The translations under genes and the position numbers were made by a program. The notes below the pieces were generated by a model that had not been told where the DNA came from, made no database searches, and saw only the letters and a list, made by a program, of their open reading frames with translations. A stretch of DNA of 7,467 bases. Origin: JAHEFX01 sp964614585. Its GTDB lineage: Bacteria > Actinomycetota > Acidimicrobiia > Spongiisociales > JAENVV01. Location: contig CAZTLW010000114.1 in the NCBI GenBank assembly GCA_964614585.1, forward strand, positions 1 through 7,467. The letters run 5' to 3'. Shown piece by piece: positions 6,038-7,467 of the stretch (its first letter is position 1; each line of letters starts with the position of its first letter).

Positions 6038-6427
6038 ATGGACCGCAACGTGCTCGGCGGCGACCTCGAGGGATGCAGCAACGACCCGATGACCGGGTGG
6101 TTCCGGACCGGCGACTGCCGGACCGCTCCCGGCGACGTCGGCAGTCACACGATCTGCGCGGTCATGACCGGCGACTTCCTCGCCCACCAGAAGTCCATCG
6201 GCAACGACCTCGCCACCCCGATGCCGCAGTTCCGCTTCCCGGGCCTGCAACCGGGCGACCGGTGGTGCGTGACGGCCCGCAATTGGCTGCGGGCCCACGT
6301 CGACGGGGTGGCGGCACCGGTCGTGCTCGCCGCCACCCACGAGAAGGCGCTCGAGATCGTCCCGATCGAGGTGCTGCGCAAGTACGCGGTCGACGTCCCC
6401 GACGACGTCTCGGGACTCGAGGGCTAG
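6038..6427 (+). CDS. DUF2237 family protein
   Basis: This 129-residue protein matches the pattern of the small, widespread DUF2237 family over its whole length. It has RNVLGGDLEGCSNDPMTGWFR at the start, GSHTICAVMTGDFL at 35-48, GNDLATP at 55-61, FPGLQPGDRWCVTA at 67-80, and PVVLAATHEKALEIVPIEVLRKYA towards the end. Four Cys (13, 27, 40, 77) fall at positions that are commonly Cys in the family, together with His37. This might indicate metal binding or redox chemistry, but no function is established to my knowledge. No signal peptide or membrane segment is seen, so it is probably cytoplasmic. The start is placed at the ATG just before the conserved NVLGG motif; a 38-residue in-frame extension would be Arg/Ser/Pro-rich shadow of the SnoaL gene. 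The stop overlaps the stop of the convergent DoxX-like gene. Confidence 0.93.
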   Translation: MDRNVLGGDLEGCSNDPMTGWFRTGDCRTAPGDVGSHTICAVMTGDFLAHQKSIGNDLATPMPQFRFPGLQPGDRWCVTARNWLRAHVDGVAAPVVLAATHEKALEIVPIEVLRKYAVDVPDDVSGLEG

Positions 6428-6918
6428 GACCGCTGCTCGGCGGGCTCCGGCTCGTCGACCAGTCGACCGCCGCGCACCGTCGCCCCGATCACGAACCCCG
6501 CCGAGATCAGGACGGCGTTCTTGAGGATGTACTGGCCCTCGAGGGTGAGCGCGAACGGGAAGTCGGTCCAGATCCGGTCGGGGAAGATCACGAGCGGCGT
6601 GAGCGTGCCGGCCATCTGGGCGAAGAGCAGCAACAGGGTGAACCGCAGGAACCGTCCCGTCAGCAGGCCGATCCCGATGGTGACCTCCAACAGGGCGAGG
6701 CCGATGCGGGCGGCGTCCTCCGACAGCAACCCGAACGTCAGCACGAGCGACGTGTCGGTGGCGATCTGGTCGGCCGGGCTGAGGCCGGGGACGAACTTCA
6801 GGGCGCCGAACCAGACGAAGACGAACCCGATCGACAGGCGCAGGAGGGTGACGCCGTGGTCGGCCATCCACCCGATGATGGCCCGGTCGAGGCGGTCGAA
6901 GCGCTCCCGGAGGTCCAT
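6424..6918 (-). CDS. DoxX / DUF417 (RclC-like) family integral membrane protein
   Basis: This 164-residue protein has four likely membrane helices, at about residues 24-44, 69-88, 91-112 and 130-148. They are separated by the motifs WFGALKFVPGLSPADQIA (36-53), LLEVTIGIGLL (76-86), TPLVIFPD (107-114) and LEGQYILKNAVLISAG (126-141). This pattern is close to the DUF417/YkgB-RclC branch of the DoxX superfamily, in which 'G-L-K-F-V-P' follows the first helix and 'G-x-Y-x-x-K-x' precedes the last. RclC is linked to reactive chlorine resistance in E. coli; for this protein only a general inner-membrane redox or stress role can be suggested. The cytoplasmic tail is acidic. The start at ATG 6918 is supported by a TACCCT element; the longer frame to 7377 is antisense to the GNAT-like gene and crosses the N gap. 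Confidence 0.88.
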   Translation of the reverse strand: MDLRERFDRLDRAIIGWMADHGVTLLRLSIGFVFVWFGALKFVPGLSPADQIATDTSLVLTFGLLSEDAARIGLALLEVTIGIGLLTGRFLRFTLLLLFAQMAGTLTPLVIFPDRIWTDFPFALTLEGQYILKNAVLISAGFVIGATVRGGRLVDEPEPAEQRS

Positions 6919-6931
6919 GGCCGAGAGGGTA
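6919..6931 (-). promoter_or_regulatory. Leaderless-type -10 element of the DoxX-like gene
   Basis: On the minus strand TACCCT (6931 to 6926) is followed by CTCGGCC and the ATG at 6918. It has the same hexamer and seven-base spacing as at the SnoaL and DUF2237 genes, and no ribosome-binding site. Confidence 0.6.
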
Positions 6932-6959
6932 GGAAGGCCCCCGGATTGGTGGCGCGGCG

Positions 6960-6972
6960 TAGCGTTTCGACG
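6960..6972 (+). promoter_or_regulatory. Leaderless-type -10 element of the GNAT-like gene
   Basis: TAGCGT (6960-6965) is followed by TTCGACG and the ATG at 6973. It keeps the TA...T pattern and seven-base spacing but differs from the TACCCT group. No Shine-Dalgarno sequence is seen. Confidence 0.5.
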
Positions 6973-7467
6973 ATGACGGACCTCGCCGCCTGCGACCGCA
7001 ATCTCGCCGAGGCGACGGCGCGGACGGTCGGGGCCTACGGGCGGGTCGAACGGGCCGCCGACCTGACGATGGGCGCGAGCGGGTTCCCGGCCGCGTTCTT
7101 CAACGCGGCGGTCGCCACGGGTCCGTCCGCCGACCCTGGCGCGCTGCTCGATCGGCTCGGTGCCTTCTTCGGTGGGCTCTCCCACCAGCTGTGGCTCCGG
7201 NNNNNNNNNNGGCCTTGTCGTGGCAGGGGGCCCGCCGCTGCTCGTCCTCGACGAGTTGCCGACCGATCCCCCCATGCCGGCGGAGCTGGCGGTGGCCGTG
7301 GTCACCGAGGCGGACCGAGCCGAGGTGACGACGATGTCGGCGGTCGGCAACGGAATGCCCCCACACTTCGCCGGCACCTACCTGCCCGCCGACATGTTGG
7401 CGGGTGCCGACGACGCCGCCGTCGTGGTGGGCCGGGTCGACGGGGAGGCGGTGACGACGGCGATGGT
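6973..7467 (+). CDS. GNAT-like N-acetyltransferase family protein, 3'-truncated and interrupted by an assembly gap
   Basis: The gene runs off the right edge and contains ten Ns. Before the gap, 76 residues begin MTDLAACDRNLAEATARTVG and include FPAAFFNAAVA and LDRLGAFFGGLSHQLWLR. After the gap the coding quality continues in the frame starting at base 7211 (LVVAGGPPLLVLDELP, then AVAVVTEADRAEVTTM, GMPPHFAGTYLPADML, DDAAVVVGRVDGEAVTTAM), giving 85 more residues. That layout resembles actinobacterial GNAT proteins with an N-terminal extra domain: a second half starting with a 'vtdaadla' strand-helix, then 'G.P......f.p....d......g.vdGepvata'. The acetyl-CoA binding loop (R/QxxGxG/A) would lie beyond the window, so the family call is tentative. 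The two parts are one frame apart across the Ns, which I attribute to a wrong gap length and not to a real frameshift. The gene is divergent from the DoxX-like gene. Confidence 0.62.
   Translation, partial: MTDLAACDRNLAEATARTVGAYGRVERAADLTMGASGFPAAFFNAAVATGPSADPGALLDRLGAFFGGLSHQLWLRXXXXPCRGRGPAAARPRRVADRSPHAGGAGGGRGHRGGPSRGDDDVGGRQRNAPTLRRHLPARRHVGGCRRRRRRGGPGRRGGGDDGDG
7201..7210. other. Assembly gap (ten Ns) inside the GNAT-like gene
   Basis: Ten undetermined bases separate CTCCGG from GGCCTT. The flanking coding frames agree only if the true missing length is a multiple of three, so ten is probably a placeholder size. The surroundings are very GC-rich. Confidence 0.95.

Noticed and set aside
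6454..6467. Repeated GTCGAC pair near the 3' end of the DoxX-like gene
   Set aside because: It arises from ordinary Val-Asp codons within coding sequence (RLVDE); no evidence of a binding site.
5903..6871. Minus-strand 322-codon frame across the DoxX-like and DUF2237 genes
   Set aside because: Arg/Pro/His-rich translation out of frame with DoxX and antisense to DUF2237; no family features.

Overview
The window is very GC-rich, tightly packed chromosomal DNA of actinobacterial character. GC-only codons dominate, genes start with ATG, intergenic gaps are 55 bases or less, and there is a zinc-ribbon/class III cyclase/AAA signalling giant and an IdeR/DtxR-like regulator. An acidimicrobial-type lineage would fit, but this is an inference from style and not from a marker gene. 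A run of ten Ns near the right end shows a draft or metagenomic scaffold. There are no RNA genes, mobile elements, CRISPR arrays or phage genes that I can support, and no gene-free stretch longer than 300 bases.

Layout. At 1-222 (+) is the 3' end of a probable luciferase-like (LLM class) flavin/F420-dependent oxidoreductase. It converges, three bases apart, on a 1159-residue double-zinc-ribbon/nucleotide-cyclase/AAA-ATPase/helical-repeat protein (226-3705, -). Upstream of that on the same strand lie a DtxR-family metalloregulator (3739-4425, -), then a two-gene operon: a SnoaL-like NTF2-fold protein (5518-5982, -) overlapping by ATGA a saccharopine-dehydrogenase-like NAD(P) oxidoreductase (4466-5521, -). 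Divergent from the SnoaL gene is a DUF2237 protein (6038-6427, +), whose stop codon overlaps that of a DoxX/DUF417-like membrane protein (6424-6918, -). Divergent from the latter is a GNAT-like protein (6973 to the right edge, +), interrupted by the assembly gap.

How they work together. No metabolic pathway or defence system is evident; these look like conserved housekeeping and signalling genes in several transcription units. The most informative signal is regulatory. All six genes with a free upstream region carry a TANNNT -10-like hexamer whose last base lies 7-8 bases before the A of ATG, with no Shine-Dalgarno sequence. This is the signature of leaderless transcription. The one gene coupled by overlap (the dehydrogenase) instead has a good AAGGA site. 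The DtxR and cyclase promoters are almost the same sequence, and the cyclase promoter lies in a large imperfect inverted repeat that starts in the DtxR stop codon. The two divergent gene pairs have nearly identical promoter geometry. The DtxR protein keeps the primary metal-site residues but appears to have lost the ancillary site. These are the points most worth following up; I do not see a convincing new multi-gene system.
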